Shown piece after piece: positions 13,778 through 22,091 of a DNA stretch of 29,694 bases. This stretch comes from JAWWBN01 sp033720955 (GTDB taxonomy: Bacteria > Acidobacteriota > Thermoanaerobaculia > Multivoradales > JAHEKO01). The number at the start of each line of letters is the position of its first letter. Position 1 is the first letter of the stretch. Position numbers and translations under genes: made by a program. The notes below the pieces were generated by a model. The model saw only the letters and a list, made by a program, of their open reading frames with translations, made no database searches and was not told the origin of the DNA. The DNA lies in NCBI GenBank assembly GCA_033720955.1, contig JAWWBN010000019.1, forward strand, positions 1 to 29,694. The letters run 5' to 3'.

Positions 13778-14299
13778 GTGGCGCGCCGCGGCGGTCCGCT
13801 GCCGGTCCTCCTCCTGGCCCTCGTCGCCGGCGGCGCGGCGGCGCAGCCGGCAGGCGGTCCCTGCAACGACCCGCTGCATCGCCAGTTCGATTTCTGGGTC
13901 GGCGAGTGGGAGGTGACGAGCCCGGACGGCTCGGTCGCCGGGAGCAACGTCATCGAGCCGATCCTCGACGGCTGCGTGCTCCAGGAGACCTGGAGCGGGG
14001 CCGGCGGCAGCGCCGGGTCGAGCTTCAACTTCTACAACCCGCAGCGGGGCGTCTGGCAGCAGTTCTGGGTGTGGCGCAACGGCGTTCCCCTGGAGCTCGA
14101 GGGCGCCTTCGCCGACGGCAGGATGACCCTGGAGGGCGAGAGCACCGGGCAGGACGGCTCTCCGGTCCGGAACCGGGTCGTCTGGACCGACAACCCCGAC
14201 GGCACGGTGCGTCAGCAGTGGGAGGTGTCGCGGGACGGCGGCGCCACCTGGACGACCGCCTTCGACGGTCTCTACCGGCGGCGCGCCGACCCCGAGTAG
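13778..14299 (+). CDS. Exported DUF1579-like protein
   Basis: A protein of about 173 residues with a signal peptide (LPVLLLALVAGGAAAQ) and a beta-rich domain. The domain begins HRQFDFWVGEWEV and continues SNVIEPILDGCVLQETW, FNFYNPQRGVWQQFWV, RMTLEGES, RNRVVWTDNPDGTVRQQWE and FDGLYRR. The FDFWxGxW...G start and the repeated W...G strands match DUF1579-type, lipocalin-like periplasmic proteins of unknown function. It nearly overlaps the DUF2007 gene, so the two may share a transcript, but a functional link is not evident. The GTG at 13778 is selected by its Shine-Dalgarno spacing. Confidence 0.75.
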   Translation: MARRGGPLPVLLLALVAGGAAAQPAGGPCNDPLHRQFDFWVGEWEVTSPDGSVAGSNVIEPILDGCVLQETWSGAGGSAGSSFNFYNPQRGVWQQFWVWRNGVPLELEGAFADGRMTLEGESTGQDGSPVRNRVVWTDNPDGTVRQQWEVSRDGGATWTTAFDGLYRRRADPE

Positions 14300-14332
14300 C
14301 CCGCCGGGCTCTCCTCCCGCCGTCTCGCGCCG

Positions 14333-15733
14333 ATGCGCCGCCGTCTCCTCGCCCTGCTGCCGCTGGCGGCCGCCCTGTGGCTGGCGGCCTTCGCCGGGGG
14401 GCGGAGCGAGCCGTTCTACCTGGGCGGCATCCAGGTCAACGAGCCCGACCACGAGCGCTGGGTCACGGCGCTCGCGGAGGCCGGCTTCGACACCGTGCAG
14501 GTCACCGTCTACGCGCACCAGGGCGACTGGGACAGCGCCAACCTCTGGTGGGAGGAGGAGGAGCCGTGGGTGGTGGCCGAGATCCGCGCCGCCCGGGCGA
14601 AGGGCCTCCAGGTCGTTCTGGTCCTGCGGGTGGCGCTCGACCACGCCTTCGACGCGAACCGCTTCCTCTGGCACGGGATGATCATGCCGGCGACCGGGGC
14701 CGAGCTCGACGAGTGGTTCGCCCGCTACACCCGCTTCGCCGAGAAGTGGGCGCGGATCGCCCGCGAGGAGGGGGTGGACCTGCTGGCGGTGGGCAGCGAG
14801 CTCAACTCGCTCACCAACACCGTGCAGGTGACGGAGCTGCCGCCGCTGGAGGAGTACTGGACCAACCCGGAGAAGGTGGAGCGGGAGCGCCGCCGCGTCC
14901 TGGAGCACGCCGAGGGGGTGGAGACGGCGCGCCTGGAGGTCCCCTGGCGGGCCGGCTACGACCGCCTGGACGCCTACCTGGGAGACCGCGACGCGGCGCA
15001 CCAGGGGTGGGCGCGGCGGGTCTCGCGCCGCGGTGAGCCGGGCGGGCTGGCGGCCTTCAACGCCCGCCGGGCCCGCCTCGAGCGGGGCTGGCGGGAGGTC
15101 GTGGCGCGGGTGAGGAGGGAGTACCCGGGGCCGGTGACCTACGCCGCCAACTTCGACCAGTACGAGGAGGTCGGGTTCTGGGACGCCCTGGACCTGATCG
15201 GCATCAACGCCTACTTCCCCCTGCTGGAGCGGATCACCCGCGAGCGCAAACCGGTGGATCTCGAGACCCTCTTCGCCGCGCGGTGGAAGCGCATCCTCGG
15301 CTCGATCGACGCCTTCCGGCGGCAGCGGGGGCTGCCGGAGCACCGCGTCCTCTTCACCGAGATCGGCTACGTGAGCCGGGTGCACTCGACGGTGCAGCCG
15401 TGGGCCGCCACCGGGTTCTCGGTGCTGCCCGCTCCGGAGGGCTCGCGGCTGGTGGTCTGGCAGGAGCAGAGCGCCGACCCGATGGAGCGCGCCCTGGCGG
15501 TGCGGGGTCTCTACCTGGCGAGCCGGGAGGTGGCCGCCGGGGAGCTGCTGGCGGGGCTGCTCTACTGGAAGCTCTCGACCGTGGCCAGCCACCGGGAGGT
15601 CGAGCCCTTCGTGCTGATCCTCGGCGAGGAGGGAGCCGGCGACCCGCTGCTGGACGAGCTCGCCCGCTTCGCGCGGCGGCCCCGCGGCGCCGGCCGGTGG
15701 GCTCTGCCCTGGGCCGGCCTCGCCGGGATCTGA
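14333..15733 (+). CDS. Exported TIM-barrel protein resembling glycoside hydrolase family 113
   Basis: A 466-residue protein with a signal or anchor sequence (RRLLALLPLAAALWLAAFAG) followed by a TIM barrel of the GH113/GTA-like type. Barrel strands visible are GFDTVQVTVYAHQG, GLQVVLVLRVALD, VDLLAVGSELNSLTN, PVTYAANFDQYEEVGFWDAL with DLIGINAYF, and HRVLFTEIGYVS. Glu156 in GSELN and Glu343 in FTEIGY are at the positions expected for acid/base and nucleophile of a retaining clan GH-A enzyme. Known GH113 enzymes include beta-mannanases; the substrate here is unknown. It is probably periplasmic or outer surface. A 33-nt gap separates it from the upstream gene, and no Shine-Dalgarno is evident before the ATG. 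Confidence 0.78.
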   Translation: MRRRLLALLPLAAALWLAAFAGGRSEPFYLGGIQVNEPDHERWVTALAEAGFDTVQVTVYAHQGDWDSANLWWEEEEPWVVAEIRAARAKGLQVVLVLRVALDHAFDANRFLWHGMIMPATGAELDEWFARYTRFAEKWARIAREEGVDLLAVGSELNSLTNTVQVTELPPLEEYWTNPEKVERERRRVLEHAEGVETARLEVPWRAGYDRLDAYLGDRDAAHQGWARRVSRRGEPGGLAAFNARRARLERGWREVVARVRREYPGPVTYAANFDQYEEVGFWDALDLIGINAYFPLLERITRERKPVDLETLFAARWKRILGSIDAFRRQRGLPEHRVLFTEIGYVSRVHSTVQPWAATGFSVLPAPEGSRLVVWQEQSADPMERALAVRGLYLASREVAAGELLAGLLYWKLSTVASHREVEPFVLILGEEGAGDPLLDELARFARRPRGAGRWALPWAGLAGI

Positions 15734-15754
15734 AGCAAAACCTCTCCTTCTGCG

Positions 15755-15760
15755 TAGGGT
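15755..15760 (+). promoter_or_regulatory. Possible -10 box (TAGGGT) for the small membrane protein gene
   Basis: GCGTAGGGT lies in a locally less GC-rich stretch after the TIM-barrel gene and would give a leader of about 57 nt ending in a good Shine-Dalgarno. Weak without a -35. Confidence 0.25.
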
Positions 15761-15823
15761 CGGGTGAGGGGCGGCCGCCTGCAGGGCGCAGCGCCGGACC
15801 GAGGCCCCGGAAGGAGATCGCTC

Positions 15824-16255
15824 ATGAACCCGATGGAGAAACACGTCACGGTCGTAGCCGCCCTGCGGATCGGCTTCGGAGTCCTGGGCCTGGCGGCCGC
15901 CGTCTTCGTCTTCTGTCTGCTGACGGCGATCGGGGTCGTCGCGGACGACGAGGATGCGACGGTGGTGCTGTCGCTGGTCGCCACCGGCGTGGCGGGGCTG
16001 CTGACGCTGATCTCGCTGCCGGGGCTGATCGGAGGCATCGGGCTGCTCTCGCGCAAGGGCTGGGCCCGCATCCTCGTCCTGATCGTGTCGGTGATCGACC
16101 TGCTCAACGTGCCGATCGGCACGGCGGTGGGCGCGTACTCGATCTGGGTTCTCGTGGAGGAGAACACCGTGCGTCTCTTCCGTGGGCAGCCGCCCCGGGA
16201 GCCCGCCGCGCCGGCGCCTCCGGCGGCCCCCACCGAGCCCCCGACCTACGACTAG
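15824..16255 (+). CDS. Small integral membrane protein of unknown function
   Basis: A 143-residue protein with hydrophobic segments at about residues 10-37 (ALRIGFGVLGLAAAVFVFCL), 46-74 (SLVATGVAGLLTLISLPGLI) and 80-110 (ILVLIVSVIDLLNVPIGTAV, then YSIWVLV), probably three or four membrane spans. A Pro/Ala-rich cytoplasmic tail ends PTYD. There is no enzymatic motif and I do not recognise a family, although the pattern RIGFGVLG...LLSRKGWAR...IDLLNVPIGTAVGAYSIWVLV is typical of small uncharacterised membrane proteins found in many phyla. The ATG at 15824 has AAGGAG at 15811-15816 with 7-nt spacing. It sits alone between the TIM-barrel protein and the Old Yellow Enzyme homologue. Confidence 0.82.
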   Translation: MNPMEKHVTVVAALRIGFGVLGLAAAVFVFCLLTAIGVVADDEDATVVLSLVATGVAGLLTLISLPGLIGGIGLLSRKGWARILVLIVSVIDLLNVPIGTAVGAYSIWVLVEENTVRLFRGQPPREPAAPAPPAAPTEPPTYD

Positions 16256-16281
16256 CCGGCGCCCGAGGGCTCGGCCGCCGC

Positions 16282-16287
16282 TACAAT
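16282..16287 (+). promoter_or_regulatory. -10-like box (TACAAT) setting a leaderless start for the Old Yellow Enzyme homologue
   Basis: GCTACAAT ends 7 nt before the GTG at 16295. The apparent ATG at 16286 overlaps the box itself and would not be transcribed from this promoter. Confidence 0.5.
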
Positions 16288-16294
16288 GGCGGTG

Positions 16295-17755
16295 GTGTGG
16301 AAGCCCCCGCAGCGGATCCGCCACGAGCCGCCGCCCGGGCTGTGGCCGACCCGGGAGGAGGCGGCCGGGGCGCTTCTCTTCCGCCCCCTGACGGCGGGGC
16401 CGCTGCGTCTCGAGGAGCGCACCTGGGTGCCGGCGATGGTGCCGTGGCGGGCCTCGGAGGAGGGCTTCGTCACCTCCGAGGTCCTGGATTGGTACGAGCG
16501 CTTCGCCCGCGGGCGGCCGGGCGCGCTGGTGGTCGAGGCGACCGGCATCCGCGACATCCCCAGCGGGCCCCTGCTGCGAATCGGGCACGATCGCTTCCTG
16601 CCGGGCCTCCGTGAGCTGGTCCGGCGGGTGCGCCGAGGAAGCGGCGGCCGCACCCGCCTGCTGATCCAGATCATCGACTTCCTGACGATCCGCCGCCGGC
16701 CGCGGCCGGAGACGTTCTTCGGCCGCTATCTGCGTCTGACCGACCGGCACCGCCGGGCGGTGGGCGGCGGCTCCGACGAGGAGGTCCGCCACGCCCTGGC
16801 GACGCTGCCGCGCGAGCGTCTGGAGGAGGTCCTGGACGAGCGCGAGCTCGAGGCGCTCGACTTCGGGCTCCGCGAGCGGGTCACCGACCTGGAGCTCGCC
16901 CACGTCCGCGAGCTGCCCCGGATCCTCCCCGGTCTCTTCGCCGACGCCGCCGAGCGGGCGCGGCGGGCGGGCTTCGACGGCGTCGAGCTGCACTACGCCC
17001 ACGCCTACACCATGGCCTCCTTCCTGTCGGCGCGCAACGACCGCGACGACGGCTACGGCGGCACGCGGGCCGGCCGCATCCGGCTGCCCCTCGAAGTCTT
17101 CGAGGCGGTGCGGGAGCGGGTGGGGCCCGAGCTGGCCGTGGGCTGCCGGTTTCTCGCCGACGAGTGCATCGAGGGCGGCTCGACGGTCGCCGACGCGGTC
17201 TGGTTCGGCGAGCGCTTCGCGCGCGCCGGCATGGACTTCCTGTCGGTGTCGCGGGGCGGAAAGTTCGAGGACGCCAAGCAGCCCCGCATCGGCTGGGCAG
17301 CCTACCCCTACACCGGCCGCAGCGGCTACGAGTGCATGCCCACGGCGATCTCCGACGAGCGGGGACCACACGGCCGCAACCTGCCGGCGACGGCCCGCAT
17401 CCGGGCCGCGGTCCGCGACGCCGGGCTCGCCACCGCCGTGGTCGCCGCCGGCGGCATCTGCTCGTTCGGGCAAGCCGAGGGCATCCTGCGGCGCGGGGAG
17501 GCGGACGTGATCGCGGCGGCGCGCCAGAGCCTGGCCGACCCGGACTGGTTCCGCAAGGTCCGGCTGGGGCTGGGCCGGGAGGTGCGGCGCTGCGTCTACA
17601 GCAACTACTGCGAAGGCCTCGATCAGATGCACAAGCAGGTGACCTGTCAGCTCTGGGACCGGCAGGATCTGGAGGAGCCGGGGGTGGCCAGGAGCGCCGA
17701 CGGCCGGCGCCGCCTCCTGCCGCCCGACTGGCGGCCGCCGACCGGCGTCGACTGA
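16295..17755 (+). CDS. NADH:flavin oxidoreductase / Old Yellow Enzyme family protein
   Basis: A 486-residue FMN TIM-barrel enzyme of the Old Yellow Enzyme class. Diagnostic parts are LTAGPLRLEERTWVPAM at the N-terminus, the substrate-binding pair His233/His236 in ELHYAHAYTMASFLS, NDRDDGYGG..RIRLPLEVF, FLSVSRGGKFE and the FMN phosphate-binding AAGGICSFGQAE...VIAAARQSLADPDW. The C-terminal part has RCVYSNYCEG...VTCQLW, with Cys433, Cys439 and Cys451. This looks like the iron-sulfur loop of 2,4-dienoyl-CoA-reductase-type members but with one cysteine replaced by Ser, so cluster binding is uncertain. No dinucleotide-binding C-terminal domain is present. Start GTG 16295 is chosen from the promoter position. 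Reduction of an unsaturated CoA thioester or enone would fit the neighbourhood. Confidence 0.87.
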   Translation: MWKPPQRIRHEPPPGLWPTREEAAGALLFRPLTAGPLRLEERTWVPAMVPWRASEEGFVTSEVLDWYERFARGRPGALVVEATGIRDIPSGPLLRIGHDRFLPGLRELVRRVRRGSGGRTRLLIQIIDFLTIRRRPRPETFFGRYLRLTDRHRRAVGGGSDEEVRHALATLPRERLEEVLDERELEALDFGLRERVTDLELAHVRELPRILPGLFADAAERARRAGFDGVELHYAHAYTMASFLSARNDRDDGYGGTRAGRIRLPLEVFEAVRERVGPELAVGCRFLADECIEGGSTVADAVWFGERFARAGMDFLSVSRGGKFEDAKQPRIGWAAYPYTGRSGYECMPTAISDERGPHGRNLPATARIRAAVRDAGLATAVVAAGGICSFGQAEGILRRGEADVIAAARQSLADPDWFRKVRLGLGREVRRCVYSNYCEGLDQMHKQVTCQLWDRQDLEEPGVARSADGRRRLLPPDWRPPTGVD

Positions 17756-17800
17756 GCACCCCGGCCCCGGCATGGAATCCGCTAGCCGGGGGGTGGTCGA

Positions 17801-17805
17801 AGGAG
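17801..17805 (+). promoter_or_regulatory. Shine-Dalgarno (AGGAG) of the VWFA-related gene
   Basis: GAAGGAG ends 5 nt before the ATG at 17811 and selects it over the in-frame ATG at 17772. The chosen ATG also places a clean signal peptide at the N-terminus. Confidence 0.65.
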
Positions 17806-17810
17806 TCACC

Positions 17811-19622
17811 ATGAGCCGATCCGCCCGTCCCCTCTCTCTCGCGCTGTCTCTTTTCGCCGTCGCCGCCGGGCTCGCAGGCCCTCAGGCGGCGGCCCAGGCG
17901 ACCCCCGAGACCCGCGGGGAGCGCTTTTCGGAGCGCATCGCGGTCACCGAGGTGGAGGTGCCGGTGCGGGTCCTGGTCCGGGGCGAGCCCCTGGCCGGGC
18001 TCACCCGGGACGACTTCGTGCTGCTGGACCGGGGCGAGCCGCAGGAGATCGTGGGCTTTCGCGTCCGGACCGTCCCCGGGGCCCTCGGCGCTCCCGGGGC
18101 GGAGCGGCCCGCCGGGCCGCCGTCGGCCGCGGCGGAGGCCCCCGTGCGCCGGCTGATGCTCCTCTTCGACTTCGCCAACGCCCGGCGCAACCGGCTGGCG
18201 CGGGCGGCGGAGGACCTGCGGGAGTCGCTGGTCGGCCAGCTCGGACCGCGCGACCGGATCGCCGTCGTCACCTACGGCGCCGTGTCGGGGCTCAACCTCC
18301 TGGTGGGCTTCACCGAGGACCGCGAGAAGATCGGCCTGGCCCTTTCGGCGGTCGAGGCGATGCTCGACGCCGACGACAGCCGACAGCGCGACCTCCTGCG
18401 CCGGCTACACGAGAAGCGCTTCGCCGAGAGCGGGCACGGCTCCACCTTCGAGGCGCTGGCGGCCGAGCTGGGCCGGACCGCGGCGCTGGCGGTGCTCTCC
18501 GGCCCGGTGGTCTACGACGAGAGCGAGGACGAAGGGGTGAAGGTCAGGGAGCAGGAGTCCTTCTGGGGTCCGATCCGGGTGCGGGTGGAGGTGGACGTGA
18601 CCGAGCCGGTCCGCGTCGCCCAGGACGGAGGCGGCGAGGTCCGGGCACTCGGCCTGTCGTTGGCCGAGCTGGCCTACCTGCTCCGCGAGACCGGAGGCCA
18701 GAAGGAGCTGCTCCTGGTCTCCGAGGGTTTCTCCGGCGAGCCCCTCACCGACGCCCGCAACCTGTTCTACCTGGAGAAGGCGCTGCGGGCCTTTCGCGAG
18801 AGCGGCTGGACGGTGCACGGCATCGACGTCGCCGGGGTGGCCGGGCTCGGCGAGCGCAGCTTCGACGCCGACTCGCTCCTCTACTTCGCCGACGGCACCG
18901 GCGGCGAGCTGGTGGAGAACGTGAACGACTTCGGCCGCGCCGCCGAGCGCGTGCTCGAGCGCACCGAGATCGTCTACGTGCTGAGCTTCCAGCCGTCGCC
19001 GGAGGGCGATCCCGCGGATCTCCGCAAGCTCGAGGTCAAGCTGGCGCGGCGGGTGAAGGGCGCCAAGGTCACCCACCGCCCCGGCTACTACCTCAACCGT
19101 CCGCCCGCGCGGCGGGAGATCTTCGAGCGCCGGGTGGACGGTGCCGAGTGGCTGCTGACCAACCTCGAGGCCGCCGAGCTCGACGTCGCCGCCTACGCCG
19201 CCGTGGAGGTGGACCCGGAGGGCGGCGGCGTGCGGGTGCCGGTGGCGGTGGACGTGGGCGGCCGGTCGCTCCGGGGCGGCCGCAAATCCACCCGGGTGGA
19301 GCTCCAGCTCGCGGCCCTGGACGGCGGCGGGACGGTCCGGGCCCTGCTGTCCGGCGAGACGGTGGTCCAGAGAAGCGGTGGCCTCGGCGGCGAGGTTCTC
19401 GGGGAGGGAGTGCGCTTTGTGGGCGAGCTGGCCGTGCCGCCGGGGAGCTACACCCTCCGGGTCCTGGTGCGCAGCCACCGCGAGGGGGAGGTTCACCTCG
19501 CCACCTACCCGCTGGAGGTGAGCGCCGACCCGGCGGCGCCGCCCTCTCTTCCACCGCCCCCCGATCGCGGCGAGGGCTGGATCACCGTGGAAGCCGCCCA
19601 GCGCTCGGCCTACTTCCGGTAG
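17811..19622 (+). CDS. Exported VWFA-related protein of the Acidobacterial type
   Basis: A 603-residue secreted protein. It has a signal peptide (SLALSLFAVAAGLAGPQAAA), a beta-domain with VPVRVLVRGEPLAGLTRDDF and LLDRGEPQEIVGF, and a von Willebrand A-like domain starting RRLMLLFDFANARRN and continuing LGPRDRIAVVTYGAVSGLNL, FTEDREKIGLALSAVEAML and ELLLVSEGFSGEPL. The repeat-family layout matches the VWFA-related Acidobacterial domain (TIGR03436), common in that phylum. The MIDAS motif is degenerate: DxSxS is DFANA, so metal-dependent ligand binding is unlikely. The C-terminal 180 residues are beta-rich. It is flanked by the two Old-Yellow-Enzyme-type genes but has no evident metabolic role; an extracytoplasmic binding function is inferred. 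Confidence 0.88.
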   Translation: MSRSARPLSLALSLFAVAAGLAGPQAAAQATPETRGERFSERIAVTEVEVPVRVLVRGEPLAGLTRDDFVLLDRGEPQEIVGFRVRTVPGALGAPGAERPAGPPSAAAEAPVRRLMLLFDFANARRNRLARAAEDLRESLVGQLGPRDRIAVVTYGAVSGLNLLVGFTEDREKIGLALSAVEAMLDADDSRQRDLLRRLHEKRFAESGHGSTFEALAAELGRTAALAVLSGPVVYDESEDEGVKVREQESFWGPIRVRVEVDVTEPVRVAQDGGGEVRALGLSLAELAYLLRETGGQKELLLVSEGFSGEPLTDARNLFYLEKALRAFRESGWTVHGIDVAGVAGLGERSFDADSLLYFADGTGGELVENVNDFGRAAERVLERTEIVYVLSFQPSPEGDPADLRKLEVKLARRVKGAKVTHRPGYYLNRPPARREIFERRVDGAEWLLTNLEAAELDVAAYAAVEVDPEGGGVRVPVAVDVGGRSLRGGRKSTRVELQLAALDGGGTVRALLSGETVVQRSGGLGGEVLGEGVRFVGELAVPPGSYTLRVLVRSHREGEVHLATYPLEVSADPAAPPSLPPPPDRGEGWITVEAAQRSAYFR

Positions 19623-19657
19623 GGCCGACCCGAGGGGCCGCCGGCCGTCGCCCTGGC

Positions 19658-19663
19658 TATGAT
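19658..19663 (+). promoter_or_regulatory. -10-like box (TATGAT) of the monooxygenase/reductase fusion gene
   Basis: GCTATGAT, the best -10 match in the window, ends 6 nt before the ATG at 19670, and there is no Shine-Dalgarno in between. A leaderless message is implied. Confidence 0.5.
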
Positions 19664-19669
19664 CGCCGG

Positions 19670-21955
19670 ATGCGAGTTGGCTGTATCGGCGGCGGCCCGG
19701 GGGGCCTCTACTTCGCCATCCTCATGCGGAAGGCCTTCCCCGAGAGCCGGATCACCGTCTACGAGCGCAACCGGCCCGACGACACCTTCGGCTTCGGCGT
19801 GGTCTTCTCCGACGAGACCCTGGCCGCGTTCGAGGAGGCCGACGAAGAGAGCTACCGCGAGATCACCTCCGGGTTCCGCTACTGGCGCGACATCGAGACC
19901 TTCTACGGCGGCGAGTGGACCGTGTCGAGGGGTCACGGCTTCGCGGCGCTGTCCCGCAAGAAGCTCCTCCTGATCCTGCAGGAGCGCTGCCGCGAGCTGG
20001 GGGTCGAGCTCGAGTTCGAGCGGGAGATCGACCGCCTGGAGGAGCTGGAGGGCCACGACCTGGTGGTGGGCGCCGACGGCGTGAACAGCTTCGTCCGCGG
20101 GGCGCTCGAGGAGCGTTTCCGCCCTCGGATCGGCTGGGGCCGCTGCCGCTTCTGCTGGCTGGGCACCGACAGGCCGCTCGACGCCTTCACCTTCCTCTTC
20201 CACGAGACCGAGCACGGCCTCTTCCAGATCCACGCCTACCCCTTCGAGGACGGGCTGGGGACCTGGATCGTGGAGTGCAGGGAGGAGACATGGCGCCGGT
20301 CCGGGCTCGACGACGTCACCGAGGAGGAGACGGTCGCCTTCTGCGAGGAGCTCTCGGCCGACTTTCTCGACGGACACCGGCTCTTCGCCAACCGCTCGAT
20401 CTGGCGGCGGTTCCCCACCATCCGGTGCGAGAGCTGGCAGGCCGGCAACGTGGTGCTGCTGGGCGACGCCGCCCACACGGCCCACTTCTCGATCGGCTCC
20501 GGCACCAAGCTGGCCATGGAGGACGCGATCGCCCTCGCGGCGGCCTTCCGCCGCCGCGGCCCGGGCGACGTGCCCGCCGCCCGGGCCGAGTACGAGGACG
20601 AGCGCTGGATCGACGTCCTCAAGGTGCAGAAGGCGGCGCGCACCAGCCGCGAGTGGTTCGAGAACTCCGCCCGCTACCTGGGCCAGCCGCCCGAGCGCTT
20701 CTGCTTCAACCTGATGACGCGCTCCAAGCGGATCACCTACGACAACCTGGCGCGGCGCGACCCCGGGCTGGTGGAGCGGGTGGCGCGGGGGTACGCGCTC
20801 GAGTCGGGCGTCGAGCTGGCCGAGGGGGAGACGCCGCCGCCACCGATCTTCACCCCCTTCTCGGTGGGGGGGCTCGAGCTCCGCAACCGGGTCGTGGTGA
20901 GTCCGATGTGCCAGTACTCGGCGGTGCGCGGCTCGGTGGGCGACTGGCATCTAGTGCACCTGGGCAGCCGGGCTATCGGCGGGGCGGGGCTGGTGATGAC
21001 CGAGATGACCGACGTCCTGCCCGAGGGCCGGATCACCTACGGCTGCGCCGGCATGTACGAGCCCGAGCACGTGGACGCGTGGAGGCGGATCGTGGAGTTC
21101 GTGCACGGTAGCTCGCACGCCAAGATCGGCCTGCAGCTCGCACACGCCGGCCGCAAGGGGTCGGCCCGCCACCCCTGGACGGGAGAGGACGAGCCGCTGA
21201 GTCCGGAGGAGGGGGCCTGGGAGACCCTGGCGCCGTCGCCGATCCCCTTTCGCCCCCACTGGCCGGCGCCGCGGGAGATGGACCGAGGCGACATGGAGCA
21301 CGTCGTCGAGGCCTTCGCCGCCGCCGCCCACCGGGCCGAGCTGGCCGGCTTCGACCTGATCGAGCTGCACATGGCCCACGGCTACCTCCTGTCCAGCTTT
21401 CTGTCGCCGCTGACCAACCGGCGCGAGGACGAGTACGGCGGCTCGCTGGAGAACCGGATGCGCTTTCCGCTCGAGGTGCTGGCCGCCGTGCGGCGGGCGT
21501 GGCCGGCCGGCCGGCCCATCTTCGTGCGCATCTCCGCCACCGATTGGATGGAGGACGGCAGCGGCGTCACCCCCGAGATGGCGGTGGAGATCTCCCGCCG
21601 GCTGGGGGAGGGCGGAGCCGACCTGATCGACGTCTCCTCGGGTGGGGTGGTGCCGGAGGGGCGGCCGGAGTACGGCCGCATGTACCAGGTTCCCTTCGCC
21701 GAGAGGATCCGCTTCGAGACCGGTCTGCCGGTGGCGGCGGTGGGAGCGCTGCTGGGCGCCGACCACGCCAACACCGTCCTCGCGGCGGGCCGCGCCGACC
21801 TCGCCGTCATGGCCCGGCCCCACCTGCGCGATCCGTACCTCACCCGGCGAGCGGCGGAGACGTACGGCGTGTGGGACCAGCCGTGGCCGGGTCAGTACGA
21901 GCCGGCCAGGCCGCGGCCTCCCAAGGGGCGGCAGCGCAAGAAGGACGCGCGGTAG
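19670..21955 (+). CDS. Two-flavoprotein fusion: aryl-CoA monooxygenase plus Old Yellow Enzyme reductase (anthraniloyl-CoA monooxygenase / salicylyl-CoA 5-hydroxylase type)
   Basis: A 761-residue fusion. Residues 1-380 form a class A FAD monooxygenase: GCIGGGPGGLYFAIL (FAD ADP-binding), DLVVGADGVNSFVR, and VVLLGDAAHTAHFSIGSG with Asp266 at the FAD ribityl. Residues about 392-745 form an Old Yellow Enzyme barrel: FTPFSVGGLELRNRVVVSPM, LQLAHAGRKGS, His567/His570 in ELHMAHGYLLSSFLSPL and DEYGGSLENRMRFPLEVL. The size and order match the 2-aminobenzoyl-CoA monooxygenase/reductase of Azoarcus (about 87 kDa), which hydroxylates and then reduces anthraniloyl-CoA to 2-amino-5-oxocyclohex-1-ene-carbonyl-CoA. 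Databases often name such fusions salicylyl-CoA 5-hydroxylase. The nearby dioxygenase, kynureninase and RidA favour anthraniloyl-CoA. It is transcribed alone from a leaderless promoter and has a basic, lysine/arginine-rich tail. Confidence 0.93.
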   Translation: MRVGCIGGGPGGLYFAILMRKAFPESRITVYERNRPDDTFGFGVVFSDETLAAFEEADEESYREITSGFRYWRDIETFYGGEWTVSRGHGFAALSRKKLLLILQERCRELGVELEFEREIDRLEELEGHDLVVGADGVNSFVRGALEERFRPRIGWGRCRFCWLGTDRPLDAFTFLFHETEHGLFQIHAYPFEDGLGTWIVECREETWRRSGLDDVTEEETVAFCEELSADFLDGHRLFANRSIWRRFPTIRCESWQAGNVVLLGDAAHTAHFSIGSGTKLAMEDAIALAAAFRRRGPGDVPAARAEYEDERWIDVLKVQKAARTSREWFENSARYLGQPPERFCFNLMTRSKRITYDNLARRDPGLVERVARGYALESGVELAEGETPPPPIFTPFSVGGLELRNRVVVSPMCQYSAVRGSVGDWHLVHLGSRAIGGAGLVMTEMTDVLPEGRITYGCAGMYEPEHVDAWRRIVEFVHGSSHAKIGLQLAHAGRKGSARHPWTGEDEPLSPEEGAWETLAPSPIPFRPHWPAPREMDRGDMEHVVEAFAAAAHRAELAGFDLIELHMAHGYLLSSFLSPLTNRREDEYGGSLENRMRFPLEVLAAVRRAWPAGRPIFVRISATDWMEDGSGVTPEMAVEISRRLGEGGADLIDVSSGGVVPEGRPEYGRMYQVPFAERIRFETGLPVAAVGALLGADHANTVLAAGRADLAVMARPHLRDPYLTRRAAETYGVWDQPWPGQYEPARPRPPKGRQRKKDAR

Positions 21956-22091
21956 GGCGCCCCGAGGCGTCGCCCGGCGGCTCGCCGCTGGGGGCGGCCC
22001 GGTCCCGCTCGGGCTCCCCTCGCCGCCCCACCCGGCGGCTCGGTATCGTGCGGCTATCCCGAGGGCCGGCGCGCCCGGGGTAGGAGAGGGC

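Noticed and set aside
13580..17812. A 1410-codon open frame on the minus strand
   Set aside because: It lies antisense to six well-supported plus-strand genes and its product is compositionally unlike a protein; a GC-rich shadow.
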